Shown here: piece after piece, positions 1-6,631 of the stretch | Numbering within the stretch: the first letter of the stretch is position 1 | Layout of the letters: each line of letters starts with the position of its first letter | DNA from: DAORDI01 sp035345895 | GTDB lineage: Bacteria; Spirochaetota; Leptospiria; Leptospirales; Leptospiraceae | Assembly (NCBI GenBank): GCA_035345895.1 | Contig: DAORDI010000194.1 | Location: 1 to 10,770, forward strand | DNA length: 10,770 bases | Direction: 5' to 3' | Notes under the pieces: generated by a model | Told to the model about the DNA's origin: nothing | What the model saw: only the letters and a program-made list of their open reading frames with translations | Database searches by the model: none | Made by a program: the position numbers and the translations under genes

Positions 1-13
1 CAAATGAATTCCC

Positions 14-439
14 TCACTGAGCTGATCCGCCCTGAATCCAGCAGTATATTGCCTTGTTCAGTGCAGAATCTGAATTCCCCGCCATTGAACCGACAGTTAC
101 CATAGAATACAGTCTGCTGGAACAGGCATTACCGGGAACAGTGAAAGATTTTGCAGATGCATAATCAGTCGCATTGAACCCTGAGGTCTGCGCTGCTGCA
201 CTGTGGCATCCCGACTGGGCACAGCCAGAAGACATTCCGGATGAGCTGACTGTCGAAAATGTCGTTGTGCCGGAGCAGGTATATGCTGTGCACGAAGAAG
301 ATGCAGAACCGGCTGCAGACGATCTGGACAGGGCCAGGAGAGCAAGTACAGCCTCCTTCGAAGAATTCTTTTTTTCCTGACAGGCAGAACCTGAACAGAC
401 GGATACAGCCAGAATCAGATAAAGCAGTGTTTTTTTCAT
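14..439 (-). CDS. small Cys-rich lipoprotein, cytochrome c-like
   Basis: A 141-residue predicted lipoprotein. A Lys-Lys start and hydrophobic stretch (about residues 4-19) precede Cys20 in the context SGSAC, a loose spirochaete-like lipobox. A low-complexity Ala/Ser region follows (about 30-50). The C-terminal part resembles small monohaem cytochrome c domains: Cys73, Cys78 and His79 form CX4CH, a possible axial Met119 sits in a VGSM segment, and the chain ends in an IYCWIQGG helix like the last helix of such domains. The canonical haem site is CXXCH, so the two extra residues make haem binding uncertain. Cys50, Cys55, Cys106 and Cys133 could instead form disulfides. The start is supported by AAGGA six bases upstream of the ATG. 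It appears to be a single-gene unit. The lipoprotein call is fairly sure; the cytochrome call is tentative. Confidence 0.75.
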   Translation of the reverse strand: MKKTLLYLILAVSVCSGSACQEKKNSSKEAVLALLALSRSSAAGSASSSCTAYTCSGTTTFSTVSSSGMSSGCAQSGCHSAAAQTSGFNATDYASAKSFTVPGNACSSRLYSMVTVGSMAGNSDSALNKAIYCWIQGGSAQ

Positions 440-582
440 GAATTATCCTTTAATTATTTTTTAAATACATACTGATACAAACATCCTTCCTGTTCAATCC
501 GGCGCCGCACAGACTGAGGGAAGGAGATACCTTAAAGAATCTGTCACCTGAATACTTTAACATTAGACTTGCTGATATCAGA

Positions 583-613
583 GTCAGTCTGTCCTGAATT
601 TATCGAAGGAAGC
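583..613. repeat. degraded interspersed palindromic-type repeat unit
   Basis: The stretch GTCTGTCCTGA followed by ATTTATCGAAGGA closely resembles a widespread bacterial intergenic repeat whose usual form reads GTCTGTCCTGA-N-TTGTCGAAGGA. Its spurious translation gives the typical CPEFIEGS peptide. Only one arm is recognisable here. The assignment rests on remembered sequence resemblance. Confidence 0.5.
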
Positions 614-705
614 CATGAAGTCAGCATCCCTCAAAACACAAAACTCATTGCAGTGCTCAGAATGAGATTGACACAAATTCAAGAGCAAGTCTATTTCTCA
701 TTTAC

Positions 706-736
706 GGAAAAGTACAGAAGATGTCTGCGCTTTTCC
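706..736 (-). terminator. possible terminator hairpin of beta-propeller lipoprotein gene
   Basis: GGAAAAG pairs with CTTTTCC (7 bp). After a symmetric 2-nt internal loop, CAGA pairs with TCTG around a 5-nt loop. It lies 27 bp beyond the stop codon of the gene to its right. No strong U-run follows on the minus strand, so intrinsic termination is only possible. Confidence 0.4.
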
Positions 737-762
737 TTTACATATCCGGAGCAGTTTCTGAC

Positions 763-2109
763 TCAATGAGAATGCATTGAACCCATACCGAGCATATGAA
801 AATGCAGCTTGTCAAACGTCCCGCCGATTTTCAAAGTCTGAGTCACACTCATGGAATCAGCATCCACTGTATACAGATTTCCGTCACCGCTGGGAATGAA
901 AAGATGAGTCATTGATCCGTGAGTCATTGCATCAAAATGTCTGTGCCCTGCATTTGCTGTTCCGACTGTCACTTCTTTCAGAAGAGTCAGCGTCGGAAGT
1001 GCAGATGAATCATAAATCAGAAGAACGTTCTGTTTCAGGTTCGTCAGCTGATTCCCCGATCCGGCCTGTGCTGATACAACAAACAGTTTCTTTCCGTCCT
1101 CGCTGAACATCATCATATCTGGACTTACATCTGCAATATCCTTTAATGTAATTGAGGAAGTGCTTGATACATTCACAACGGAAAGTTTTCCAGTTACATG
1201 ATTTGAATCAGAACTTGTGTCCACACCGGGAAATACAGCATATTTGCCATCAGGCGATACCGCAGCAGGTCCTGACTTCACAGTACTGATGATGGAAGTT
1301 GTCAAAGTGGAAGGGTTGAGTTCAGTGACTGTACCGAGTGAAGCGTTTGCTACATAGACTTTCCCTGATACAGATGAGTATCCGAATCCGTGCGGACCGG
1401 CACCTGTCGCAAGAGACACTGTACTCAGGACAGTCAGATATGCAGAACTGGCAGAATCATTGTCAATGACAGTTACTGTTGCATCGGAAATATTGCTTAC
1501 AAAAGCTCTTTTCGGACTGGATGTAAACAGTGCCTTATGATGTCCTTTTCCCACACAGATATGTTTGATGAGTGAGGCTGCACTGCTTCCAGTCGTACCC
1601 TTTGCACCATCCTTGATGATCGTAACCGACCCGGTTCCTGAAGTACTGCAGTTGATGCTGTCCACTCCGGAATTTCCGTCATTCATTATCCAGACTTTCC
1701 CGTCAGGATCAGTGTACATATGGACTGGTTTTGTACCTGTGCTGATATAACCTTCCAATGCCGCCCCCATACTGTTTATTGTAAGCACAGCAACCTTGTT
1801 CAGAGAACCGATAGCAGTGAAAAAGTGGTCATTTGCAGTGCTTACAGTGTCCCCCGCATTTGAATCAAACTTGATTGAGGAAAGAACAGTATTTGTACCG
1901 GATTTATGACTGACAAGACTCATCGTTGTATTGTCAGCGCTGGAATTAGGCACCATCAGAAATGAATCTGACTGTGAGGATATGGCAAGAGCGGCAACTC
2001 CCATAACGGTATTTTTGGATTTGGAACCTGACTTTCCCGATCCTGAAAAATCCAATGTGCAGGCCTGGAACAGCATCAATACTGCAGACATGATGTAATA
2101 TAATTTCAT
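763..2109 (-). CDS. beta-propeller-like lipoprotein with His/Met-rich tail
   Basis: A 448-residue exported lipoprotein: a short signal peptide ends at Cys17 (LMLFQAC), followed by a Ser/Gly/Lys linker. The body carries repeated beta-strand units typical of YVTN/YncE-like propellers, for example KVAVLTINS, KVWIMNDGNSGVDSI, RAFVSNISDATVTVIDND, KVYVANASLGTVTELN, KYAVFPGVD and KKLFVVSAQ, each close to 45 residues apart. The C-terminus is unusual: residues 389-402 contain HRH, MTHGSMTH, and the last 13 residues (436-448) contain HFHM, MGSMHSH. A GKGHH segment occurs mid-protein. Such His/Met clusters often bind copper or other soft metals in exported proteins, but here this is inference. The ATG is preceded by AAGGAG at good spacing. 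Its own hairpins on either side suggest a monocistronic gene. Exact function unknown. Confidence 0.8.
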   Translation of the reverse strand: MKLYYIMSAVLMLFQACTLDFSGSGKSGSKSKNTVMGVAALAISSQSDSFLMVPNSSADNTTMSLVSHKSGTNTVLSSIKFDSNAGDTVSTANDHFFTAIGSLNKVAVLTINSMGAALEGYISTGTKPVHMYTDPDGKVWIMNDGNSGVDSINCSTSGTGSVTIIKDGAKGTTGSSAASLIKHICVGKGHHKALFTSSPKRAFVSNISDATVTVIDNDSASSAYLTVLSTVSLATGAGPHGFGYSSVSGKVYVANASLGTVTELNPSTLTTSIISTVKSGPAAVSPDGKYAVFPGVDTSSDSNHVTGKLSVVNVSSTSSITLKDIADVSPDMMMFSEDGKKLFVVSAQAGSGNQLTNLKQNVLLIYDSSALPTLTLLKEVTVGTANAGHRHFDAMTHGSMTHLFIPSGDGNLYTVDADSMSVTQTLKIGGTFDKLHFHMLGMGSMHSH

Positions 2110-2131
2110 GATAATCTCCTTGATTGTATAA

Positions 2132-2155
2132 GTCTGAAAGCCTGTAACCAGGCAT
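2132..2155. other. small leader hairpin upstream of propeller lipoprotein
   Basis: GCCTG-TAAC-CAGGC forms a 5-bp stem with a 4-nt loop, about 30 bp upstream of the lipoprotein ATG. It lies in the likely 5' leader or promoter region, next to a TTATAC element that could be a -10 box. No convincing -35 box was found. Function unknown. Confidence 0.25.
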
Positions 2156-2177
2156 TATTTTTCAGAACTCAATTCAG

Positions 2178-2213
2178 CAAAAAACAGAGAATGCAGACAG
2201 TCTCTGCATTCTC
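2178..2213 (-). terminator. rho-independent terminator of Cys/His-rich protein gene
   Basis: A perfect 11-bp stem (GAGAATGCAGA at 2187-2197 pairs with TCTGCATTCTC at 2203-2213) has a 5-nt loop and is followed on the minus strand by a GTTTTTTG tract. It lies directly after the stop codon of the gene at 2221-2673. Confidence 0.85.
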
Positions 2214-2220
2214 AGAATGC

Positions 2221-2673
2221 TTAAACAACTGAGGAGAATTTAGGAGGGCGAAAATGATGTTTCAGGAACAGATTCCTGCAGTTAAACTGCTCCCTCTCAG
2301 TGAAAGTACGTTCAGGAACAGAGAAAATGAACCGGATCTCATTTCTAATCAGATTCATCTGAAAAAGGGCCGAAATCATTCTCTTCCGTTCTTCTCCCTT
2401 TTTACAATGACATTCATGAGAAGAATGCTTTATTTTAGGCCGATGACATTCAGGGAGGCTTAAATCATTTTCCTGACTGAATTTTCTGTGAGCAGAAAGG
2501 AATATATCTTCAGAGTGTTTTTCTGATTCGGACAGATGACTGCAGGTGCAGATCAGATTTGCCGCCAGTACCCCGGAATAACAGAGATTCTGAAACAGAA
2601 TATTGAAGGAAAGCAGAAGTATGGAAATGACTGAACTGATTTTTTTCAGTGTTTTTTTTTCAGACATTCTCAT
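2221..2673 (-). CDS. exported Cys/His-rich small protein, possible metal binder
   Basis: A 150-residue protein of no named family that I recognise. A basic N-terminus (EKKTLKK) is followed by a hydrophobic segment (about 12-40) that looks like a signal peptide or membrane anchor. Metal-ligand-type clusters follow: CTCSH (Cys42, Cys44, His46), Cys76-His77, His83, His86 and CHC (Cys88, His89, Cys90), then a Lys/Glu/Arg patch. Small proteins with this layout occur near metal-resistance genes in spirochaetes (general recollection, not checked). The two genes to the left and the csoR-type regulator about 2.5 kb to the right make a role in copper or other metal handling plausible. The first ATG has AGGA ten bases upstream. 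The second ATG, two codons later, has no better site. It has its own terminator and an upstream palindrome. Confidence 0.7.
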   Translation of the reverse strand: MRMSEKKTLKKISSVISILLLSFNILFQNLCYSGVLAANLICTCSHLSESEKHSEDIFLSAHRKFSQENDLSLPECHRPKIKHSSHECHCKKGEERKRMISALFQMNLIRNEIRFIFSVPERTFTEREQFNCRNLFLKHHFRPPKFSSVV

Positions 2674-2709
2674 TGTACAGACATCCTAACTTATCAATAT
2701 TTTTCTGCA

Positions 2710-2723
2710 TTGACCGAGGTCAA
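2710..2723 (-). promoter_or_regulatory. perfect palindrome overlapping a possible -35 box
   Basis: TTGACC-GA-GGTCAA (minus strand TTGACC-TC-GGTCAA) is a perfect 6+2+6 palindrome, 37 bp upstream of the ATG of the Cys/His-rich gene. Its TTGACC arm would serve as a -35 box on the minus strand. An A+T-rich ATATTG/GATAAG stretch lies 17-23 bases further on, but no -10 box is clear. The layout suggests a repressor or MerR-type activator site. The regulator is unknown. Confidence 0.5.
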
Positions 2724-2821
2724 GAAAAAAGAAAATTATCTGAGTCTCAAAATCAAAAAAATCTGAAATATAAAATATTACACAGCCTTCCTCCAGCAAC
2801 ACAGTGAAGAGAGCGAACCCT

Positions 2822-2862
2822 TAAAAAATGAAAAAGCCGAAATCAGAAACTGATTTCGGCTT
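2822..2862 (-). terminator. rho-independent terminator of sulfur operon
   Basis: A perfect 13-bp stem (2834-2846 with 2850-2862; arms AAGCCGAAATCAG and its complement) encloses a 3-nt loop. On the minus strand it is followed by TTTTTCATTTTTT. It sits 40 bp after the stop codon of the membrane rhodanese gene, closing the csoR-reductase-rhodanese operon. Confidence 0.95.
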
Positions 2863-2901
2863 AATGAAGTCTGGAAATACAGACAGATCTGTCTATCTTT
2901 T

Positions 2902-3255
2902 CTATGCGGACATCATATTTGAAAGTGTGCCGGCATTGGTGACATTGGTGAAACCTGCTCCGTCAAGCATCGCTTTTGCCCTCGCACTTCTCATTCCGGA
3001 AGCACAGAACACAATGACTGCTCCGTTCTTGTCTCCAAATTCACTGATCCTTGCACTGATCTGATCCACCGGAATATTCACAGCTCCAGGATAACTTCCC
3101 CCCGCAAATTCTGCAGGTGAACGGACATCTACAATCTTAGCCTTGCCTTCCATAACTCTTCTAATCTCCTTTATACTTTTTTTTGAACGTACCATTACGA
3201 ATACGAAATATACCGCAGCGATGACTCCGAACAAAAGCAGCAGATTCTGATTCAT
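2902..3255 (-). CDS. membrane-anchored single-domain rhodanese
   Basis: A 117-residue sulfurtransferase of the rhodanese fold. A hydrophobic helix (about residues 4-22) is followed by the basic segment RSKKSIKEIRR, which by the positive-inside rule places the catalytic domain in the cytoplasm. The domain carries the DVRSPAEF signature and GAVNIPV, and the active-site loop is CASGMRS with Cys84 as persulfide carrier. Length is normal for one rhodanese domain plus an anchor. The ATG follows the TAA of the reductase gene with no gap, and the AAGGAG site lies inside the last reductase codons, so translation is probably coupled. Family knowledge: such proteins move sulfane sulfur. A role in passing persulfide to or from the upstream reductase-rhodanese is inferred from the operon. 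Confidence 0.92.
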   Translation of the reverse strand: MNQNLLLLFGVIAAVYFVFVMVRSKKSIKEIRRVMEGKAKIVDVRSPAEFAGGSYPGAVNIPVDQISARISEFGDKNGAVIVFCASGMRSARAKAMLDGAGFTNVTNAGTLSNMMSA

Positions 3256-4914
3256 TTAATTCTCCTTGTTTACTGATTTTCTGTATGCACTCAGGGTCCA
3301 GTATCCCCCTGCCAGATTGACCACATCCTTGAATCCGCTCTGCACAAGTATCCTCGAAGCTATATAACTTCTCTGTCCTGACTGACAGAGACAGACAATC
3401 TTTCTGTCCTTGGGAATTTCATTTATATGATCACGGAGAGAGTCTACTTTGATCTGAAGATTTGTATTTACTTTATATCGCGAAATCTCATCAGGGTTTC
3501 TCACATCCAGAAAGAAAAAGTCTTTCAAAGAATCCAGCTCGGATGCTGAAATGATGTTCACTGAACCTTCCAGCTGATTGGATGCCTGGAATGCTGCAAA
3601 ATTGATCGGATCATTTGCAGAGGAAAAAGGAGGAGCATAGGCCAGATCCAGTTCCGCAATCTCCTGAACAGTCATTCCGGATGCAAGAGCGGTCGCAGCT
3701 GTATCAATTCTCTTGTCAGCCCCCTCTCCTCCGAAACACTGTGCCCCAAGCAGTTTCCCTGTTTTCTTTTCATAGACAAGCTTCAGAGCAAGCCTTTCCG
3801 CTCCTGGAAAATATCCAGCGTGATTGTTGCTGTGCACGAAACTCACACCGACGTCTGAGCCAGACTGACGCAGGAACTTTTCAGTAAGCCCTGTCGAACC
3901 CAGAGTTTTATCAAACACCTTGACAACCGCCGTTCCAACTGCACCGTTATATTTTTTCTTTGCATCTGCGACAGCATTGTCTGCAGCAATTCTTCCCTGC
4001 CTGTTTGCAGGACCCGCCAGAGGAATTCTGACCGTCTTTCCGGAAATCCGGTGAAGCACTTCAATCATATCCCCGACTGCATAAATATCCGGATCTGAAG
4101 TCTGCAGATATTCATTTACAGAAAGTCCTCCGAATTCACCGATCTTCAGTCCTGCATTCTTTGCAAGTTCAAGCTCAGGTCTGACTCCGGCTGCAAATAA
4201 AATGAAATCAGCATGAATTTTTATCCCATTGGCAAGAAGGACTTCCTTCTCCTTGGAAACAGACTCGATCTTTGTGCCCTTGTGCACCTTGACTCCGTGT
4301 TTTATCATTTCCTCTTCAGCCATCTGTGCAAATTCGGAATCGACAGAGATCATAATCTGAGGGGCAAATTCGACCAGATCCACAGTAAATCCTCTTTTCA
4401 CAAATGCTTCCGCCATCTCGACTCCGATGAATCCGCCTCCGACCACTATGACATTTTTTGAAGAAGAATTCAATGTCTGCAGATTGATCGAATCCATATC
4501 TTCCAGAGTTCTGAGTGAAAATGCTGGAATATTTTCAAGTCCTGTCACAGGAGGAAGCATAGGAGCAGCTCCCTGAGAGAGGATGAGTTTATCGTAAGAG
4601 ATTTTATCTTCTTTTCCTGATTCCCTGAAAAAAACAACTTTGGCTGTTCTGTCTATTCGGGTGACTTCCACATTCGTCTTCGCAAGGATTCTGTATCTGT
4701 CCCAGAAAGCCTTTGCGGATCTCAGAATCAGACTTTTTCTCTCCGGAATGTCCCCCGAAATATGGTAAGGAAGTCCGCAGTTGGCAAAAGAAATTTCACC
4801 GCCTCTTTCCAGAACTGTAATTTCAGCAGACTCATTCATCCGTCTGGCACGTCCTGCAGCAGTGGCTCCCCCTGCCACACCCCCGATGACTACAATTTTT
4901 CTTTTATCAGACAT
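3256..4914 (-). CDS. CoA-disulfide reductase fused to rhodanese (CoADR-Rhd)
   Basis: A 552-residue flavoprotein. The FAD dinucleotide motif VIGGVAGGATAA is near residues 9-20. The single catalytic cysteine, Cys46, is in SFANCGLPY, as in CoA-disulfide and NADH oxidase/persulfide reductases. The NAD(P)H motif VVGGGFIG lies mid-protein, followed by the second FAD motif IYAVGD. The dimerisation domain includes DLAYAPPFSSANDPIN, whose Tyr matches a conserved catalytic-region tyrosine of this family. The last roughly 90 residues form a rhodanese domain (FLDVRNPDE; active loop CQSGQRS with Cys510). Length and order match CoADR-Rhd enzymes from Bacillus and the Shewanella NADH-dependent persulfide reductase. 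Expected role: cytoplasmic NAD(P)H-dependent reduction of CoA persulfide, polysulfide or CoA disulfide, with the rhodanese domain handling the sulfane sulfur. The start has AGGAG six bases upstream, overlapping the csoR-type stop codon. In vivo substrate unproven. Confidence 0.95.
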   Translation of the reverse strand: MSDKRKIVVIGGVAGGATAAGRARRMNESAEITVLERGGEISFANCGLPYHISGDIPERKSLILRSAKAFWDRYRILAKTNVEVTRIDRTAKVVFFRESGKEDKISYDKLILSQGAAPMLPPVTGLENIPAFSLRTLEDMDSINLQTLNSSSKNVIVVGGGFIGVEMAEAFVKRGFTVDLVEFAPQIMISVDSEFAQMAEEEMIKHGVKVHKGTKIESVSKEKEVLLANGIKIHADFILFAAGVRPELELAKNAGLKIGEFGGLSVNEYLQTSDPDIYAVGDMIEVLHRISGKTVRIPLAGPANRQGRIAADNAVADAKKKYNGAVGTAVVKVFDKTLGSTGLTEKFLRQSGSDVGVSFVHSNNHAGYFPGAERLALKLVYEKKTGKLLGAQCFGGEGADKRIDTAATALASGMTVQEIAELDLAYAPPFSSANDPINFAAFQASNQLEGSVNIISASELDSLKDFFFLDVRNPDEISRYKVNTNLQIKVDSLRDHINEIPKDRKIVCLCQSGQRSYIASRILVQSGFKDVVNLAGGYWTLSAYRKSVNKEN

Positions 4915-4923
4915 ACAATTCTC

Positions 4924-5178
4924 CTATAAAGTGAAGGATGCTGCCACAACTTCTTTCAGATCCTTTCGAATATCCTTGACTTTTCTGTTCTCTGCCAGAC
5001 AGTCTTCTATATGAGATTCCATATACGCCTGTGCAAATTTCTTCAGAGCATTCGAGGAAGCCTTGACGAGTTCAATCGTCTTCTTGCAGTCAGTCTCCTC
5101 AGATTCCAGCATCCTGCGCACTGCCTCAATCTGCCCCTGTATCCTGTTCAGCCGGTGAATCAGTTCTTTCTTTTCCAT
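4924..5178 (-). CDS. CsoR/CstR-family (DUF156) transcriptional repressor
   Basis: An 84-residue all-helical regulator of the CsoR/RcnR/FrmR/CstR family. Signature segments are HRLNRIQGQIEAVRRML (residues 8-24) and the helix ending HIEDCL. The sensor residues are Cys31, His56 and Cys60, the complete C-H-C set used by copper-sensing CsoR. CstR-type persulfide sensors need the two cysteines. Family proteins are tetramers that release DNA when the cysteines bind Cu(I) or form sulfur cross-links. The operon it heads encodes only persulfide enzymes, favouring a sulfur-sensing role, while His56 keeps copper sensing open. It is 9 bp from the reductase gene and has its own operator and promoter just upstream. 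No Shine-Dalgarno is seen before the ATG, and the -10 box lies 6 bp upstream, so the mRNA may be leaderless. Confidence 0.92.
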   Translation of the reverse strand: MEKKELIHRLNRIQGQIEAVRRMLESEETDCKKTIELVKASSNALKKFAQAYMESHIEDCLAENRKVKDIRKDLKEVVAASFTL

Positions 5179-5184
5179 AAGCCA

Positions 5185-5212
5185 ATAATATTCAGATCAT
5201 AAATTCTGTCAA
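5185..5212 (-). promoter_or_regulatory. sigma-70-type promoter of csoR-reductase-rhodanese operon
   Basis: On the minus strand, TTGACA (5207-5212) and TATTAT (5185-5190) are 16 bp apart. A start about 7 bases past the -10 box falls on the A of the repressor ATG (5178), so a leaderless transcript is predicted. The same box-to-ATG distance is kept in the csoR remnant at 7826. Confidence 0.75.
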
Positions 5213-5218
5213 GCAATT

Positions 5219-5235
5219 ACCATACGGGGTATGGT
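5219..5235 (-). promoter_or_regulatory. CsoR/CstR-type operator palindrome
   Basis: ACCATAC-GGG-GTATGGT is a perfect 7+3+7 palindrome with a G-run at the centre, resembling the GTAT-bounded, G/C-centred operators of the CsoR/CstR family. It lies 6 bp upstream of the -35 box of the operon promoter. Autoregulation by the product of the adjacent gene is the natural inference. Confidence 0.75.
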
Positions 5236-5491
5236 ATATGTTCCGAAAAGGATCATCGATGCTGTGCAGGTCATCGACTCAGGAAAGGTTCAGTAAACTC
5301 ACCGCACCGCTCGGCCAATGCTGACAATTAATGCGACTCTGTCAAGCCGTATTAACAATGATCTGTCATCCTGAGCGGCAGAGTCCACGTTTGCACATCG
5401 AAGTATGCTATTACGAGGGTCATAGTTCGACAGGCTCGCTTACGGCTACTATGAAAGCTGCCTTAATTTGACAGGATTCCCAATGCAGTTT
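5236..5491. other. intergenic region without genes
   Basis: No convincing coding sequence or RNA gene. It holds a short direct repeat (TCATCGA near 5252 and 5270) and repeat-like debris, including CTCACCGC near 5298, CCGCTC near 5307 with its complement GAGCGG near 5373, and the palindromic repeat block at 5364-5454. No clear terminator for the operon ending at 5492 was found. Confidence 0.5.
5364..5454. repeat. degraded interspersed repeat block with inverted ends
   Basis: TGTCATCCTGAGCGG, then TCGAAGTATGC, then GTTCGACAGGCTCGC match the arms of a common bacterial intergenic palindromic repeat (TGTCATCCTGAGCG...TCGAAGGATGC and TTCGACAGGCTCAC). A short unrelated stretch (TCCACGTTTGCACA) interrupts the first arm. 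The right end contains an inverted pair TCATAGT (5420-5426) and ACTATGA (5448-5454). Assignment is by remembered resemblance. Confidence 0.55.
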
Positions 5492-6622
5492 TCAGCCCCC
5501 TGCTTCAAATCCGTTTTCACCGGGAACATCCTTTATATCGGCATCATAATCATATTCCAGTGTTTCAGTCACCCCGGGTTTCAGAGAGAGAATCCAGATC
5601 AGAGTGTTTTCCGGAGTTGCATCCGGCTGTCTTTTGAAATGATAGACCGATCTGTGGTCGGTGCCCATGACCCTCGAAGATACAAGACGCAGCTTTTTTT
5701 CCTGATTCGATTTATTTGTTATTTTATAAGATATTTTATGATTAAAGGGCAGAGTTTTTTTATCCGCCGATTCAGTGATTTTGACGGAACGAAAAGTATA
5801 AATGCTGTCGTCCGTTCCTGCTCCCAGAGACAGAATTTCTCCCGGTCTGACCTGACTTTCAATCGATCCCGATTCAATGCTGATCTGATTGGATTCCACC
5901 GAAAATCCGGTCTGATTCAAATCAATGGAGAAAGGATTCTTTACCTGCACAAGAACACGCACCTCATCCTTTCCCAGATATGTATGCCATTCTCTGAGAA
6001 AAGTATATTGTGAAGTCTTATTATCCAGATTATATACAATATTTCTTTTCGGATAAAGATCAAATGAATTCAGACTGAATGTATGACCGGAAATTCTGTC
6101 TACTCCGAGAGAATTGTTCAGAACAAGATTTACATCGCAGTTTTTATACACCTCGTCAGCACCGACTGTAATGAGAGCCTGCAGCTGCAGAGTCAGAGTT
6201 TTTGAATCAATGATTGAAGCATTCAGTTTCGGAAGCCAGGTGATTTCAGGCATCACATAATTAAATTTCAATTCACCGGATTTCAGTTCAGGAAGTCCGA
6301 CAAGAAGATATTTGTCCTGCTCGGAAAGGGAACTTTTCTGGGAATTTTCCACCGCCTGAACTGTAAACCACTTCAGGCTTTCACCGTTCTGATACAGATT
6401 TATTCCGCCGGCAGTGAACGGAAGACGGAGCCTTGCTGTCTTCAAAGCAGAGGAATCTGCAATACCGGAGACAACACTTCCCCCGATGCTGTAGACAATG
6501 ATGTTTTTCGCGATAGGAGAATAAGGAGAGGGACCGTCCGGGACTTTTGGATTCGCGCTCATACAGGCAGAAACACTCATCGAAAACAGATACAATACTG
6601 TAATATATTTTAAGCTCTTCAT
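5492..6622 (-). CDS. DUF4139-like lipoprotein
   Basis: A 376-residue exported lipoprotein. The signal peptide ends in a good lipobox, VSAC with Cys20. After a Pro-rich linker, the protein is beta-rich. NYVMPEITWLPKLNAS near residues 121-136 resembles the W-x-P segment that opens DUF4139 domains. The late part (FNHKISYKITNKSN and the terminal LSLKPGVTETLEYDYDAD) resembles the end of those domains. DUF4139 proteins are envelope beta-sandwich proteins of unknown molecular role. It starts 9 bp after the stop of the preceding gene with a strong AAGGAG, so the two form an operon and probably act together at the cell surface or periplasm. Family call by resemblance only. Confidence 0.75.
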   Translation of the reverse strand: MKSLKYITVLYLFSMSVSACMSANPKVPDGPSPYSPIAKNIIVYSIGGSVVSGIADSSALKTARLRLPFTAGGINLYQNGESLKWFTVQAVENSQKSSLSEQDKYLLVGLPELKSGELKFNYVMPEITWLPKLNASIIDSKTLTLQLQALITVGADEVYKNCDVNLVLNNSLGVDRISGHTFSLNSFDLYPKRNIVYNLDNKTSQYTFLREWHTYLGKDEVRVLVQVKNPFSIDLNQTGFSVESNQISIESGSIESQVRPGEILSLGAGTDDSIYTFRSVKITESADKKTLPFNHKISYKITNKSNQEKKLRLVSSRVMGTDHRSVYHFKRQPDATPENTLIWILSLKPGVTETLEYDYDADIKDVPGENGFEAGG

Positions 6623-6631
6623 GGATTCTCC

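Larger units (their letters stand above)
440..762. other. intergenic region, 323 bp, no gene
   Basis: No convincing gene. From left to right it holds the upstream region of the small lipoprotein gene (A+T-rich next to its ATG), an isolated CGGCGCCG palindrome at 500-507, a degraded interspersed repeat around 583-610, and a hairpin at 706-736 that may end transcription of the gene to the right. An open reading frame over the repeat (569-769) is a by-product of the repeat, not a gene. Confidence 0.6.

Noticed and set aside
569..769. Plus-strand open frame of 66 codons with a CPEFIEGS peptide
   Set aside because: The peptide is the typical translation of an interspersed repeat arm; there is no ribosome site and no recognisable domain.
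5236..5491. Possible small RNA or tRNA in the gap
   Set aside because: No cloverleaf, T-loop motif or clear promoter-terminator pair; the structure present is explained by repeat arms.
5468..6013. Plus-strand open frame of 181 codons
   Set aside because: It lies antisense to the DUF4139-like lipoprotein gene, which has a lipobox, an AAGGAG site and operon spacing. The plus-strand product is Phe/Ile/Arg-rich without domain features.
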